Positions 41,623 to 51,518 of a stretch of DNA of 64,000 nt are shown here, one piece after another (the stretch's first letter is position 1; the number at the start of each line of letters is the position of its first letter). The stretch is from Streptomyces violaceoruber (GTDB lineage Bacteria; Actinomycetota; Actinomycetes; Streptomycetales; Streptomycetaceae): the NCBI RefSeq assembly GCF_033406955.1, contig NZ_CP137734.1, positions 868,001 to 932,000 of the forward strand, read 5' to 3'. The position numbers and the translations under genes are program-made. The notes below the pieces were generated by a model. That model made no database searches. It had not been told where the DNA came from and worked only from the letters and a program-made list of their open reading frames with translations.

Positions 41623-42585
41623 ATGGCCGAGTCAGTCCCGCGTTTCGATCTGATCACGATGGGTCGCATCGGGGTCGATCTCTATCCTCTGCAGACGGGC
41701 GTACCCCTGGCGGAGGTTGAGACCTTCGGCAAGTTTCTCGGCGGTTCGGCCTCCAACGTCGCGGTCGCGGCCGCCCGGCTCGGCCGCGCCACGGCGGTCA
41801 TCACCCGCACGGGCGACGACCCCTTCGGCGGCTATCTGCACGACGCGCTGAAGGAGTTCGGCGTCGACGACCGCTGGGTCACCCCGGTCGCCGCGTACCC
41901 GACGCCGGTGACGTTCTGCGAGATCTTCCCGCCGGACGACTTCCCGCTCTACTTCTACCGCCGGCCCAAGGCCCCGGACCTGGAGATCCACCCGGAGGAG
42001 CTGGACCTGGACGCGATCCGCGCGGCCTCGATCTTCTGGATGACCGGCACCGGACTGAGCGAGGAACCGAGCCGCACGGCGACGCTGGCCGCCCTCGCCC
42101 ACCGCGCGAAGTCCGGCACCACGGTCTTCGACCTGGACTGGCGCCCCATGTTCTGGGCCGACCCCGACCAGGCCCGTCCGTACTACGCCGAGGCGCTCGC
42201 GCACGCGACCGTCGCGGTCGGCAACCTGGACGAGTGCGAGATCGCCACGGGCGTGCGCGAACCCCGCGCCTGCGCGGAGGCGTTGCTGGCGGCCGGCGTG
42301 GAGCTGGCCGTCGTCAAGCAGGGCCCCAAGGGCGTCCTCGCCGTGCACCGCGACGGCCGGTCGGCCGAGGTGCCGCCGGTCCCGGTCGAGGTGGTCAACG
42401 GCCTCGGCGCGGGCGACGCGTTCGGCGGCTCCCTGTGCCACGGTCTGCTCTCCGGCTGGGAGCTGGAGCGGATCATGCGGTACGCCAACGCGGCCGGCGC
42501 CCTCGTCGCCTCCCGTCTCGCCTGTTCCTCCGCGATGCCCACCGAGGCGGAGGTCGACGACCTCCTCGCGCGAGCCACTCCCTGA
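41623..42585 (+). CDS. iolC: 5-dehydro-2-deoxygluconokinase
   Basis: A 320-residue PfkB-family kinase, the first gene of the plus-strand iol operon. Motifs: LITMGRIGVDLYPLQTGVPL and TFGKFLGGSASNVAVAAARL at the N-terminus, FYRRPKAPDL, and the catalytic GLGAGDAFGGSL near the C-terminus with its general-base Asp. It phosphorylates 2-deoxy-5-keto-gluconate in inositol degradation. The ATG at 41623 follows AAAGGA. It is transcribed from the strong divergent promoter upstream and is followed 13 bases later by an aldolase-like gene. Confidence 0.92.
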   Translation: MAESVPRFDLITMGRIGVDLYPLQTGVPLAEVETFGKFLGGSASNVAVAAARLGRATAVITRTGDDPFGGYLHDALKEFGVDDRWVTPVAAYPTPVTFCEIFPPDDFPLYFYRRPKAPDLEIHPEELDLDAIRAASIFWMTGTGLSEEPSRTATLAALAHRAKSGTTVFDLDWRPMFWADPDQARPYYAEALAHATVAVGNLDECEIATGVREPRACAEALLAAGVELAVVKQGPKGVLAVHRDGRSAEVPPVPVEVVNGLGAGDAFGGSLCHGLLSGWELERIMRYANAAGALVASRLACSSAMPTEAEVDDLLARATP

Positions 42586-42598
42586 ACGGAGCAACGCC

Positions 42599-43495
42599 TT
42601 GTCCCTCAGCATCTCCAGCATCCCGGACCTCACCACGGTCCGCGCCCGGCACCCGGAGGCGATCGCCGAGGCCGCGGCCCGCCGGGTACGCCGACCGCTG
42701 ATCGGCGACTCCGGCCGCCTGATGATCGTGGCCGCCGACCACCCGGCGCGCGGCGCGCTCGGCGTCGGCGACCGCCGGCTCGCCATGGCCAACCGGGCCG
42801 ACCTGCTGGAACGCCTGTGCACCGCGCTGTCCCGGCCCGGCGTCGACGGGGTGCTCGCCACCGCGGACGTGCTGGAGGACCTGCTGCTGCTCGGCGTGCT
42901 GGAGAACAAGGTCGTCATGGGCTCGATGAACCGCGGCGGACTCGCGGGCGCCGCCTTCGAGATGGACGACCGCTTCACCGGCCACCGCGCCGAGGACATC
43001 GCCCGGCTGCGCTTCGACGCGGGCAAGCTGCTGCTGCGCATCGACTACGACGACCCCGGCTCGCTGACCACGATGGAGGCCAGCGCTCGGGCGGTGGACG
43101 CCATGGCCGCACGCGAACTGCCGTTGTTCGTCGAGCCGTTCATCTCCCGCCGGATCGACGGGCGGGTCCGCAACGACCTGTCGGCCGAGGCCGTGACCCG
43201 CTCCGTCGCCATCGCCTCCGGTCTCGGCGGCACCTCCGCCTACACCTGGCTGAAACTGCCCGTCACCCGGAACCCGGACGACATGGCCGAGGTCCTGGAG
43301 ACCTCCACACTGCCCGCGGTCCTGCTCGGCGGCGACATAGGGGGCTCCCCGGCGGACCAGACCGCGGCCTACGAACGCTGGCGCAAGGCGCTGCGGCTGC
43401 CCACCGTGCAGGGCATGGTGGTCGGCCGCTCGCTGCTCTACCCGGCCGGGGGCAGCGTGGAAGAGGCGGTGGACACGGCCGTGGGACTGCTGTGA
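42599..43495 (+). CDS. Class I aldolase-like (beta/alpha)8 protein, Cgl0159 family
   Basis: A 298-residue TIM barrel starting at a TTG (42599) with GGAG upstream. It resembles the DhnA/DeoC class I aldolases: AADHPARG near residue 46, YTWLKLPVT with a candidate Schiff-base Lys219, LLGGDIGG near 243 and VVGRSLLYP near 275. Genes of this family are found in actinobacterial iol clusters (Cgl0159 in Corynebacterium, from memory). It lies between iolC and iolB, where an aldolase for 2-deoxy-5-keto-gluconate-6-phosphate would be expected; no class II IolJ is seen. The function is inferred. Confidence 0.82.
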   Translation: MSLSISSIPDLTTVRARHPEAIAEAAARRVRRPLIGDSGRLMIVAADHPARGALGVGDRRLAMANRADLLERLCTALSRPGVDGVLATADVLEDLLLLGVLENKVVMGSMNRGGLAGAAFEMDDRFTGHRAEDIARLRFDAGKLLLRIDYDDPGSLTTMEASARAVDAMAARELPLFVEPFISRRIDGRVRNDLSAEAVTRSVAIASGLGGTSAYTWLKLPVTRNPDDMAEVLETSTLPAVLLGGDIGGSPADQTAAYERWRKALRLPTVQGMVVGRSLLYPAGGSVEEAVDTAVGLL

Positions 43496-43548
43496 CCGGG
43501 GCCGCCGTGCCCGACTGTGGGGACCGAGGAGAGGCGGAGGAGCGGACG

Positions 43549-44445
43549 ATGACGTATCACCTTCCCGCGGGCAGGGCGGCGGCCGACGGCCCGTACGCCG
43601 TGGACGTGACGCCCGAGAGCGCGGGCTGGGGCTACTCCGGCCTGCGCGTGGTACACCTGCCGCCCGGCGGCAGCCACACCTTCGACAGCGGCGGGAGCGA
43701 GTGGATCGTGCTGCCGCTGAGCGGTGGCTGCACGGTCGCGACCGCCGACGACTTCGGCCGGGAGACCTTCGAACTCGACGGCCGGGACAGCGTGTTCAGC
43801 GGTGTCACGGACTTCGCGTACGTCCCGCGCGACGCCCGCGCGACCCTGACCTCCACCGGCGGCGGCCGGTTCGCGCTGACCGGCGCCCGCTGCACCCGCC
43901 GGCTGCCCGCCCGCTACGGCCCGGCGTCCTCCGTGCCGGTGGAACTGCGCGGCAGCGGGAACTGCTCGCGGCAGGTCAACAACTTCGGTGCGGCGGGCGT
44001 GTTCGAGTGCGACAAACTGATCGCGGTCGAGGTGCTCACCCCGGGCGGCAACTGGTCGTCCTTCCCGCCGCACAAGCACGACGAGCACCGCCCCGGCGAG
44101 GAGTCGGTGCTGGAGGAGATCTACTACTTCGAGTTCGCGGCCCACGACGGCACCCCAGGCCTCGGCTACCAGCGCGTCTCACCGTCCGGGCAGGGGCAGG
44201 GGACCGACGTCCTCGCCGAAGTGCGCGACGGGGACGTCGTGCTGATCCCCGACGGCTGGCACGGGCCGTCGATGGCGGTCCCCGGCCACCACATGTACTA
44301 CCTGAACGTCATGGCGGGTCCGGAGGCCGAACGCGCCTGGCTGATCTGCGACCACCCCGACCACGCCTGGATCCGGGACACCTGGCCCGGCCAGGCGGTC
44401 GACCCCCGACTCCCCCTCTACACCGCACCGGAGAGGTCCGCATGA
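43549..44445 (+). CDS. iolB: 5-deoxy-glucuronate isomerase
   Basis: A 298-residue bicupin. The metal-binding motif SFPPHKHDEH with the following EIYYFEF supplies His and Glu, and PDGWHGPS gives a further His. It isomerises 5-deoxy-glucuronate to 2-deoxy-5-keto-gluconate, the substrate of IolC. The ATG at 43549 follows GGAGGAG. Its stop overlaps the iolD start (ATGA), which couples the two enzymes. The length agrees with the ~270-300-residue family. Confidence 0.92.
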   Translation: MTYHLPAGRAAADGPYAVDVTPESAGWGYSGLRVVHLPPGGSHTFDSGGSEWIVLPLSGGCTVATADDFGRETFELDGRDSVFSGVTDFAYVPRDARATLTSTGGGRFALTGARCTRRLPARYGPASSVPVELRGSGNCSRQVNNFGAAGVFECDKLIAVEVLTPGGNWSSFPPHKHDEHRPGEESVLEEIYYFEFAAHDGTPGLGYQRVSPSGQGQGTDVLAEVRDGDVVLIPDGWHGPSMAVPGHHMYYLNVMAGPEAERAWLICDHPDHAWIRDTWPGQAVDPRLPLYTAPERSA

Positions 44446-46316
44446 GCGCCGCCGCCACCCGCCGACTGACCACCGCCCAGGCCCTGGTGCGCTTCCTGGC
44501 CGCGCAGTACACCGAGCGCGACGGCGTGCGGCACCGCCTGGTCACGGGCACCTGGGGGATCTTCGGCCACGGCAACGTGGCGGGTATCGGCCAGGCGCTC
44601 GTGGAGTACCGCGAGATGATGCCGTACCACCAGGGCCGTAGCGAACAGGCCATGGTGCACGCGGCCGTCGGCCACGCCCGGCAGCTCAACCGCCTGTCCG
44701 CACAGGCGGTGACGACCTCCATCGGCCCCGGCGCCACCAACCTGGTCACCGGGGCCGCCCTCGCCACGGTCAACCGCCTGCCGGTCCTGCTCCTTCCCGG
44801 CGACTACTTCGCCTCGCACGCCGCCGACCCGCTCCTCCAGCAGCTGGAGCACCCGGTCGAGGCCGACGTGTCCGTCAACGACGCCCTGCGGCCGGTGTCC
44901 CGGTACTTCGACCGGATCACCCGCCCCGAGGCCCTCGTCGCCTCCGCGCTCCAGGCGATGCGCGTACTGGGCGACCCGGCGGAGACCGGCGCGGTCACCC
45001 TCGCACTGCCCCAGGACGTGCAGGCACAGGCGTACGACTGGCCCGAGGAGTTCTTCGCCGACCGCGTGTGGCGGGTACGCCGCCCGGCTCCCGACCCGGC
45101 GGAGCTGATCGAGGCGGTCCGGGCGGTCCGGGCCGCCGCCCGCCCACTGATCGTCGCGGGCGGCGGTGTGCACCACAGCGAGGCGGAAGAGGCTCTCAGG
45201 GCACTCGTGGACGCCACCGGCATCCCGGTCGCCTCCACCCAGGCCGGCAAGGGCGCGCTGCGCCACGACCACCCGGCGGATCTCGGCGGCATCGGCCACA
45301 CCGGCACCGCGGTGAGCGACGCCCTCGCCCGCACCGCGGACCTGGTGATCGGCGTCGGCACCCGCTACTCGGACTTCACCACCGCCTCCGGCACCCTCTT
45401 CCAGCACCCGGACGTCCGCTTCCTGAACCTCAACATCACCGCCTTCGACGCCCACAAGCTCGCCGGCGGCACCCTGGTGTGCGACGCGCGGTCGGGGCTC
45501 ACCGCGCTGACGGAGGCGTTGTCCGGACACCGGGTGGACGCGGCGTACGAGACGGAGTACCGCACCGGGAAGGCCCGTTGGGCCGAGGCGGTCGAGGCGG
45601 CGTTCCGCGCCGACGACGACGGCGCGGTGCCGACCCAGACCCAGGTGCTGGGCGCGCTCGACGCGGTGGTCGGCGACGAGGACGTGGTGATCAACGCGGC
45701 CGGCTCGCTCCCCGGCGACCTGCACAAGCTCTGGCGGGCCCGCTCCCCGCGCCAGTACCACCTGGAGTACGGCTACTCCTGCATGGGCTACGAGATCCCG
45801 GCCGCGCTCGGCGTCCAGCAGGCCGCGCCCGGCACCCCCGTGTGGGCCCTGGTGGGCGACGGCACGTACCTGATGAACCCGACCGAGATCGTCACGGCGG
45901 TGCAGGAGAACCTGCCGGTGAAGCTGGTCCTGGTCCAGAACCACGGCTACGCGTCCATCGGCGGCCTGTCCGAGTCGGTCGGCGCCGAGCGCTTCGGCAC
46001 CGACTACCGCCACCGCGTCGCCGACGGCTCCTTCACCGGCGCCCCGCTCCCCGTCGACCTCGCCGCCAACGCGGCCAGCCTCGGCATGGACGTGCTGCGC
46101 GCCAAGACGGTGCGGGAGTTGCGCGAGGCGCTCTCGACCGCCCGCGCGGCCTCCCGCCCGACCTGCGTATACGTCGAGACGGCGCCCCCGTCGGCCGCAC
46201 TCCCCGCCCAGGCCTGGTGGGACGTGCCGGTGGCCGAGGTGTCGGCCCGCGAGGCGGCCACGGACGCGCGTGCGGCCTACGAGCGCGCGGTCGCCGACCG
46301 CCGCCGCCACCTCTGA
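44442..46316 (+). CDS. iolD: 3D-(3,5/4)-trihydroxycyclohexane-1,2-dione acylhydrolase (decyclizing)
   Basis: A 624-residue thiamine-diphosphate enzyme that opens the ring of the diketone to give 5-deoxy-glucuronate. The N-terminal Pyr domain shows GTWGIFGHGNVAGIGQAL and MPYHQGRSEQAM, with the cofactor-activating Glu. The central domain contains AGGGVHHSEAEEAL. The PP domain near residue 470 has GDGTYLMNPTEIVTAV and NHGYASIGGLSESVG, binding TPP and magnesium. Overlap with iolB by 4 bases and the GntR gene 53 bases downstream place it in the main iol operon. Confidence 0.93.
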   Translation: MSAAATRRLTTAQALVRFLAAQYTERDGVRHRLVTGTWGIFGHGNVAGIGQALVEYREMMPYHQGRSEQAMVHAAVGHARQLNRLSAQAVTTSIGPGATNLVTGAALATVNRLPVLLLPGDYFASHAADPLLQQLEHPVEADVSVNDALRPVSRYFDRITRPEALVASALQAMRVLGDPAETGAVTLALPQDVQAQAYDWPEEFFADRVWRVRRPAPDPAELIEAVRAVRAAARPLIVAGGGVHHSEAEEALRALVDATGIPVASTQAGKGALRHDHPADLGGIGHTGTAVSDALARTADLVIGVGTRYSDFTTASGTLFQHPDVRFLNLNITAFDAHKLAGGTLVCDARSGLTALTEALSGHRVDAAYETEYRTGKARWAEAVEAAFRADDDGAVPTQTQVLGALDAVVGDEDVVINAAGSLPGDLHKLWRARSPRQYHLEYGYSCMGYEIPAALGVQQAAPGTPVWALVGDGTYLMNPTEIVTAVQENLPVKLVLVQNHGYASIGGLSESVGAERFGTDYRHRVADGSFTGAPLPVDLAANAASLGMDVLRAKTVRELREALSTARAASRPTCVYVETAPPSAALPAQAWWDVPVAEVSAREAATDARAAYERAVADRRRHL

Positions 46317-46369
46317 CCCCACCGGCGCCCCGCCACCCAGTCAGTCCCCTACGCAAGGGAGGTACGTCC

Positions 46370-47155
46370 ATGGCGAAGACCGGCGACCCCGCACGTGCCG
46401 TGACCCCGCCCGCGATCGGCACCCTGGACTTCGCCCTGGACCGGAGCAGTCCGGTGCCGCTCTACTACCAGCTGGCCCGGCAGTTGGAGGCGGCGATCGA
46501 GCACGGCGTCCTCGCACCGGGGAACCTGCTGGGCAACGAGGTCGACCTCTCCGTCCGCCTCGGTCTGTCCCGGCCGACGGTCCGGCAGGCCATCCAGTCG
46601 CTGGTCGACAAGGGGCTGCTGGTACGGCGGCGCGGGGTCGGCACCCAGGTGGTGCACAGCCAGGTCAGGCGCCCGCTGGAGCTGAGCAGCCTCTACGACG
46701 ACCTGGAGGCCGCCGGACAGGATCCCGGGACCCGGGTGGTGCGCAACGAGGATGTCCCGGCCACCGCCGAGGTCGCGGCGGCCCTCGGCGTAACGGAGGG
46801 CACCGGGGTGACCGTCCTGGAGCGGCTGCGCCTCACCCACGGACAACCGGTGGCGATGCTGTGCAACCACCTTCCGGCGGGCCTGCTGGAACTCGACGAC
46901 GCCCGGCTGGAGTCGACCGGCCTGTACCGGATGATGCGCGCCCGCGGCATCACCCTGCACAGCGCCCGCCAGACCGTCGGCGCCCGCATCGCCTCCCGCG
47001 AGGAGGCCGAGCGCCTCGGCGAGCGGGAGGGCGCCGCGCTGCTCACCATGCGGCGCATCGCGTACGACGACACCGGGCGGCCGGTCGAGTACGGGACGCA
47101 CGTCTACCGCGCCTCCCGCTACGCGTTCGACTTCCAACTGCTGGTCAGGAACTGA
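46370..47155 (+). CDS. GntR-family (HutC/UTRA) transcriptional regulator of the inositol cluster
   Basis: A 261-residue regulator. The N-terminal winged helix (VPLYYQLARQLEAAIEHGVL, LGLSRPTVRQAIQSLVDKGL) is followed by a UTRA ligand-binding domain (VLERLRLTHGQPVAMLCNHL, MRARGITLHSA, LLTMRRIAYDD). The ATG at 46370 follows AAGGGAGGT. As the last gene of the iol operon it is the best candidate to bind the inverted repeats at 41492-41557 and related sites, responding to an inositol metabolite. No direct evidence of the target is available. A GC hairpin at about 47169-47192 may terminate the operon. Confidence 0.87.
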   Translation: MAKTGDPARAVTPPAIGTLDFALDRSSPVPLYYQLARQLEAAIEHGVLAPGNLLGNEVDLSVRLGLSRPTVRQAIQSLVDKGLLVRRRGVGTQVVHSQVRRPLELSSLYDDLEAAGQDPGTRVVRNEDVPATAEVAAALGVTEGTGVTVLERLRLTHGQPVAMLCNHLPAGLLELDDARLESTGLYRMMRARGITLHSARQTVGARIASREEAERLGEREGAALLTMRRIAYDDTGRPVEYGTHVYRASRYAFDFQLLVRN

Positions 47156-47268
47156 GCGGTTCACCGCGCCGGACCCGGTGGACCGCGTCCGGACGGGCGC
47201 GCGGGCGGGGGCGCGGGTCTTGATTTCGAAGTGCGCTTCAAGCCGAGCACTCAGTAGCCTCGGCTCGT

Positions 47269-47691
47269 GTGAACAGGCGAAAGCACAAGAAACTGTCCCG
47301 TCGTCTAGTCGACGCCGCGCTCGTCGGCGAGCCGGCGCGGGTGCGGGCCGCGCTGCGGGCCGGAGTGCCCGCCGAGACGGCGGACCCGGCCGGGAGCACC
47401 CCGCTGTACCTGGCGTCCGTGAACGGGGACACCGCCATCGTCCGCGTACTGCTCGCGGCCGGTGCCCGGCCGGACACGGAGAGCGGGATCGGCTCGGAGG
47501 GCACACCGCTGTGCGGGGCGGCCTGCTGGGGACACACCGAGACCGTCCGCGCGCTCCTCGAGTACGGAGCCGACCCGAACCTGCGCGAGGACCACGGCAC
47601 CGGCTGGGCGCCGCTGGACTGGGCGTCCAACGGACCGCACCAGGAGACGGCGGACCTGCTCATCGCCGCGGGGGCACGGCCGCGGGACTGA
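47269..47691 (+). CDS. Ankyrin-repeat protein
   Basis: 140 residues from the GTG at 47269. Three to four ankyrin repeats are seen: RLVDAALVGEPARVRAALRA, then GSTPLYLASVNGDTAIVRVL, then GTPLCGAACWGHTETVRALL, and a last one ending ETADLLIAAGA. It is a small protein-interaction module with no enzymatic domain or signal peptide; the partner is unknown. The gene is alone and its 3' end faces the second tRNA-Pro across a strong bidirectional hairpin. Confidence 0.85.
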   Translation: MNRRKHKKLSRRLVDAALVGEPARVRAALRAGVPAETADPAGSTPLYLASVNGDTAIVRVLLAAGARPDTESGIGSEGTPLCGAACWGHTETVRALLEYGADPNLREDHGTGWAPLDWASNGPHQETADLLIAAGARPRD

Positions 47692-47715
47692 CCCCCGGGA
47701 GGGGACGACACGAAG

Positions 47716-47751
47716 AAGGGCCTTCACGGACTCGCGTCCGTGAAGGCCCTT
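47716..47751 (-). terminator. Perfect 15-bp hairpin between ankyrin gene and tRNA-Pro
   Basis: AAGGGCCTTCACGGA and TCCGTGAAGGCCCTT pair perfectly around CTCGCG. It lies 25 bases after the ankyrin stop and 7 bases beyond the 3' end of the minus-strand tRNA, so it can end both transcripts. Confidence 0.85.
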
Positions 47752-47758
47752 CGCACCG

Positions 47759-47832
<74 letters not shown>

Positions 47833-47932
47833 GTGCCGTCACGCGCGGTGTACCGCGCGATCACGCGAACAGCACTTTACCCCACGGACCGGGCCACGCC
47901 TAAGCGGGCACAGGAGAGGGACAATCGGTCGT

Positions 47933-48472
47933 ATGGACAGCCCTGCCGACAACCCCGTGGACAGCACCGCCTCCGACCGCCCGGTGGAGGGGCGGGACCG
48001 GGACGACGAGGGCCGGGCTCGCAACGCCCGGCCGCGGGACGGGCTCGGACGCCCGCTGCCGTACGGCGCGAACGGCGTGCCGCGCCAGCCCGAGGGCGTC
48101 GTACGGGCGCCGGAGGCGACCGTCGCCGAGGCGCAGCGGCTGCTGGACGACGGGAAGCCGTTCCACGCGCACGAGGTCTTCGAGGACGCCTGGAAGGCGG
48201 GGCCCGAGGAGGAGCGGGAGCTGTGGCGGGGCATGGCCCAGCTCGCCGTCGGGCTCACGCACTCGGCGCGCGGCAACGCCACCGGTGGAGCGAGGCTGCT
48301 GCGGCGCGGGGCGGGTGCCGTCACGGCGTGGGCGGCGTCGGAGGCCGGGCGGGAGCGGCCGTACGGGATGGATCTGGGCGCGGTCGCCGGGTGGGCCCGG
48401 GAGCTGGCCGGCGAGGTGGAGGGCGGCGGTTCCGTGGACGCGGCGGCGCGGGCGCCCCGGCTCCGGGGCTGA
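47933..48472 (+). CDS. DUF309 domain protein
   Basis: A 179-residue protein. The DUF309 core lies at about residues 60-125, with the signature HAHEVFEDAWKAGPEEEREL and WRGMAQLAVGLTHSARGN; the His and Glu residues are conserved in the family, whose biochemical role is unknown. The first ~60 residues are charged and probably flexible. The ATG at 47933 follows AGGAGAGGG. It is followed 57 bases later by cobF in the same direction. Confidence 0.85.
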   Translation: MDSPADNPVDSTASDRPVEGRDRDDEGRARNARPRDGLGRPLPYGANGVPRQPEGVVRAPEATVAEAQRLLDDGKPFHAHEVFEDAWKAGPEEERELWRGMAQLAVGLTHSARGNATGGARLLRRGAGAVTAWAASEAGRERPYGMDLGAVAGWARELAGEVEGGGSVDAAARAPRLRG

Positions 48473-48529
48473 ACCCGGCCGGGGCGGCCCGGCCGGGGCA
48501 CGGTCGGTGGCGTACGGCAGACTCGTGGC

Positions 48530-49303
48530 GTGCGGACAATTCATGTGATCGGTATCGGCGCGGGCGACCCCGAGCAGCTGACGCTCCAGGCCGTCAGGGC
48601 GCTGCGCGGCACGGACGTGTTCTTCGTCCTGGACAAGGGCGAGGCGAAGTCCGACCTGGTGCGGCTGCGCAGGGACATGCTGGAGGCGCACGTACCGGAG
48701 GGGACCTACCGGGTCGTCGAGGCGCGCGATCCCGAGCGGGACCGGAGCGCGGGCGGCGCGGCGTACTCCCCCGCCGTCGGGGACTGGCGCAGTGCCCGGG
48801 CCGGTATCTACGAGCGGCTGATCGCCGAGGAACTGGGCGAGGACGAGACCGGCGCGTTCCTGGTCTGGGGCGACCCCGCGCTGTACGACAGCACGCTGGG
48901 CATCCTGGAGGAGATCCTGGAGCGCGGCTCGGTCGCCTTCGAGTACGACGTCGTGCCCGGCATCAGCAGCGTCTCCTCGCTGGTCGCCCGGCACCGGACG
49001 GGGCTGAACCGGGTGGCGCGCCCGGTGCAGATCACCACGGGGCGGCGACTGGCCGAGGGGTTTCCCGAGGACGCGGACGACGTCGTCGTGATGCTGGACG
49101 CCCACCAGGCCTTCCGGCGGTACGCGGACCAGGACATCGACATCTACTGGGGCGCCTACCTGGGCACCCCGGACGAGATACTCGACTCCGGCCCGATCGC
49201 CGAGGCCGCGCCCCGCATCGAGCGGCTGCGCGCGGAGGCCCGGGAGCGCAAGGGCTGGATCATGGACACCTACCTGCTGCGGCGCAATCCCGGCGACCGC
49301 TGA
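48530..49303 (+). CDS. cobF: Precorrin-6A synthase (deacetylating)
   Basis: A 257-residue SAM-dependent methyltransferase of the aerobic cobalamin pathway. It starts [20 protein letters not shown], the tetrapyrrole-methylase glycine loop, and has [19 protein letters not shown] and [15 protein letters not shown], typical of CobF. It methylates C-1 of precorrin-5 and releases acetate to give precorrin-6A. GTG start at 48530. The rest of the cobalamin genes are not in the window, which is usual for Streptomyces, where cobF can be apart. Confidence 0.92.
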   Translation: MRTIHVIGIGAGDPEQLTLQAVRALRGTDVFFVLDKGEAKSDLVRLRRDMLEAHVPEGTYRVVEARDPERDRSAGGAAYSPAVGDWRSARAGIYERLIAEELGEDETGAFLVWGDPALYDSTLGILEEILERGSVAFEYDVVPGISSVSSLVARHRTGLNRVARPVQITTGRRLAEGFPEDADDVVVMLDAHQAFRRYADQDIDIYWGAYLGTPDEILDSGPIAEAAPRIERLRAEARERKGWIMDTYLLRRNPGDR

Positions 49304-49397
49304 CCCGGGCCGGGCCGCCTTCCGACCGTGCTCCCGGGCGCACCCGGGCGGACCGTCCCCGCATGCGTGGCCCGTGCACCGGTGTGATCGTGACCGT

Positions 49398-51518
49398 GTG
49401 ACAGTCGCCGAGGAATCGCCACGGACCGTCGCCACCCAGCCGCCCGTGCTGGACCGGCGGCGCCGCAACGTCGTCTTCGTCACGATCATGCTCGGCATGC
49501 TGCTCGCGGCCCTGGACCAGACGATCGTGGGCACCGCGCTGCCCACCATCGTGTCGGACCTGGGCGGCGCCGAGCACATGTCGTGGGTGGTGACCTCGTA
49601 CCTGCTCGCGGAGACCGTGGCGACGGTGCTGGTCGGCAAGTTCGGCGACCTGTTCGGCCGCAAGGTCGTCTTCCAGGTGTCTGCGGTCGTGTTCATCACC
49701 GGCTCGTTCCTGTGCGGGCTCGCGACCAACATGCCGCTGCTGATCCTCTGGCGGGCGGTGCAGGGCGTCGGCGCGGGCGGCCTGATGGTGACGGCGATGG
49801 CGCTGATCGCGGACGTCATCCCGCTGCGGGAGCGGGGTAAGTACCAGGGCGCGATCGGCGCGGTGTTCGGGGTCGCGACGGTCATCGGTCCGCTGCTCGG
49901 CGGGCTGTTCACCGACCACCTGTCCTGGCGCTGGGCCTTCTACGTCAACGTGCCCATCGCGGTCGTCGTGGTGATCGCCGCCGCCCGCACCATCCCGGTG
50001 GTGAAGTCGGCCGCCCGTCCCGTCATCGACTACCTGGGCATCGCGCTGGTCGCGGTCGGCGCCAGCGCGCTGATCCTGGCGACGAGCTGGGGCGGCAACG
50101 AGTACGCGTGGGGCTCGGCCGTGATCATCGGCCTGTTCGCGGGCGGGCTGATCGCACTCGGCCTGTTCTGCTGGGTGGAGACCCGGGCGGCCGAACCGAT
50201 GCTGCCGATGCGGCTGTTCGCCAACCCGGTGTTCACCGTCTGCTCGATCCTCAGCTTCATCGTGGGCTTCGCCATGCTGGGCGCGCTGACGTATCTGCCG
50301 ACGTATCTGCAGTACGTCGACGGGGATTCGGCCACCGTCTCCGGGGTGCGGACGCTGCCGATGGTGGCGGGGCTGCTGATCGCCTCGGTGTTCAGCGGCA
50401 ACGTGGTCAGCAAGACGGGGCGCTACCGGCTGTTCCCCATCGCGGGCACGCTGGTGATGGGCGTCGGCCTGTACCTGATGTCGCTGATGGGTCCGGACAC
50501 GGGCGCGGGACTGGAGTCGCTGTACATGTTCGTGCTGGGCACGGGCATCGGGCTGTCCATGCAGGTGCTGACCATCGCCGTGCAGAACACGGTCGAGTAC
50601 TCCGACCTGGGCACCGCGACCTCCGGCGTCACCTTCTTCCGTACGCTGGGCAGTTCCTTCGGCACCGCGGTGTTCGGCACGATCTACGCCAACGCGCTCG
50701 GCCCCAACCTGCGCGACGGCGTCGCGGCGGCCGCCCGCACCGGGGCCGCCGACCCCTCGGTGATCGCCGGGGCCTCGACCAGTCCGGAGGGGGTGCACCG
50801 GCTGCCGCCCCCGGCGTCGGCGCCGATCGTCGGCGCGTACGCGGACACCATCCAGACCGTGTTCCTGTGGACCGTGCCGGTCGCGGCCCTGGGCTTCCTG
50901 GTCGCGCTGTTCCTCAAGCAGGTCCAGCTGCGCGACAGCGCCCGCGCCGGTTCCACGGACATGGGCGAGGGCTTCGCCTCGCCGCACGACGCCAGCAGCA
51001 GGCGGACGCTGGAGGCCTCCGTCGGAAAGATCATCGGCGGTACGGAGCTGGACACGGCGCGCCGGATCGTCGCGGACAGCGACACCCGGCTGGATGTCGC
51101 CGGCGCCTGGGCGGTGATGCAGGTGGACCTGTTCACGCGGCTGGTCGGGCACGCCAGCCTCGGCCTGATCGCCGCCCGCCGACGGCTGCCGCCGGAGGTG
51201 CTGCTGCCGGTCTTCGACCGGATGGTGGAGGAAGGGTTCCTGACCCGGCACGGCTCCCTGCTCTCCCACACCGACGCGGGCGCCCGCGAGGCGCTGGTGA
51301 TCGGCCGGGCGTGGGCGACCTGGCTGGAGGACCGGGTGGAGCGGGACATCGGGCGCCCCACGGACACGGAGCTGCGCGCCGCCGTCGACGCCATCGCCAA
51401 GCGCCTGCTGGTGGAGGACCTCAGCAGCGGTCTCCCGCAGCGCGTCAGGCAAGCAGGAGCTGAAGACCGCCCACGATCGTCGCCGCGATCACCAGACGCT
51501 CGAACAGGCGTTGGTTGA
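49398..51518 (+). CDS. MFS exporter (DHA2, EmrB/QacA type) with C-terminal winged-helix-like domain
   Basis: A 706-residue membrane protein. The first ~510 residues hold about 14 helices with the DHA2 motifs [19 protein letters not shown] and [10 protein letters not shown]. Helix 5 has [16 protein letters not shown]. The last ~170 residues are soluble, with a helical MarR-like region ([34 protein letters not shown]). Drug or metabolite export is expected, and the tail may sense cargo or regulate. GTG at 49398 is chosen, since the frame upstream lacks hydrophobic or conserved sequence. The 3' end overlaps the convergent TSUP gene by 74 bases. Confidence 0.87.
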   Translation: MTVAEESPRTVATQPPVLDRRRRNVVFVTIMLGMLLAALDQTIVGTALPTIVSDLGGAEHMSWVVTSYLLAETVATVLVGKFGDLFGRKVVFQVSAVVFITGSFLCGLATNMPLLILWRAVQGVGAGGLMVTAMALIADVIPLRERGKYQGAIGAVFGVATVIGPLLGGLFTDHLSWRWAFYVNVPIAVVVVIAAARTIPVVKSAARPVIDYLGIALVAVGASALILATSWGGNEYAWGSAVIIGLFAGGLIALGLFCWVETRAAEPMLPMRLFANPVFTVCSILSFIVGFAMLGALTYLPTYLQYVDGDSATVSGVRTLPMVAGLLIASVFSGNVVSKTGRYRLFPIAGTLVMGVGLYLMSLMGPDTGAGLESLYMFVLGTGIGLSMQVLTIAVQNTVEYSDLGTATSGVTFFRTLGSSFGTAVFGTIYANALGPNLRDGVAAAARTGAADPSVIAGASTSPEGVHRLPPPASAPIVGAYADTIQTVFLWTVPVAALGFLVALFLKQVQLRDSARAGSTDMGEGFASPHDASSRRTLEASVGKIIGGTELDTARRIVADSDTRLDVAGAWAVMQVDLFTRLVGHASLGLIAARRRLPPEVLLPVFDRMVEEGFLTRHGSLLSHTDAGAREALVIGRAWATWLEDRVERDIGRPTDTELRAAVDAIAKRLLVEDLSSGLPQRVRQAGAEDRPRSSPRSPDARTGVG

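Noticed and set aside
47156..47268. Small RNA or riboswitch after the GntR gene
   Set aside because: Only a GC hairpin and a short CTTGA/TTCAAG inverted repeat are visible, with no known RNA motif.
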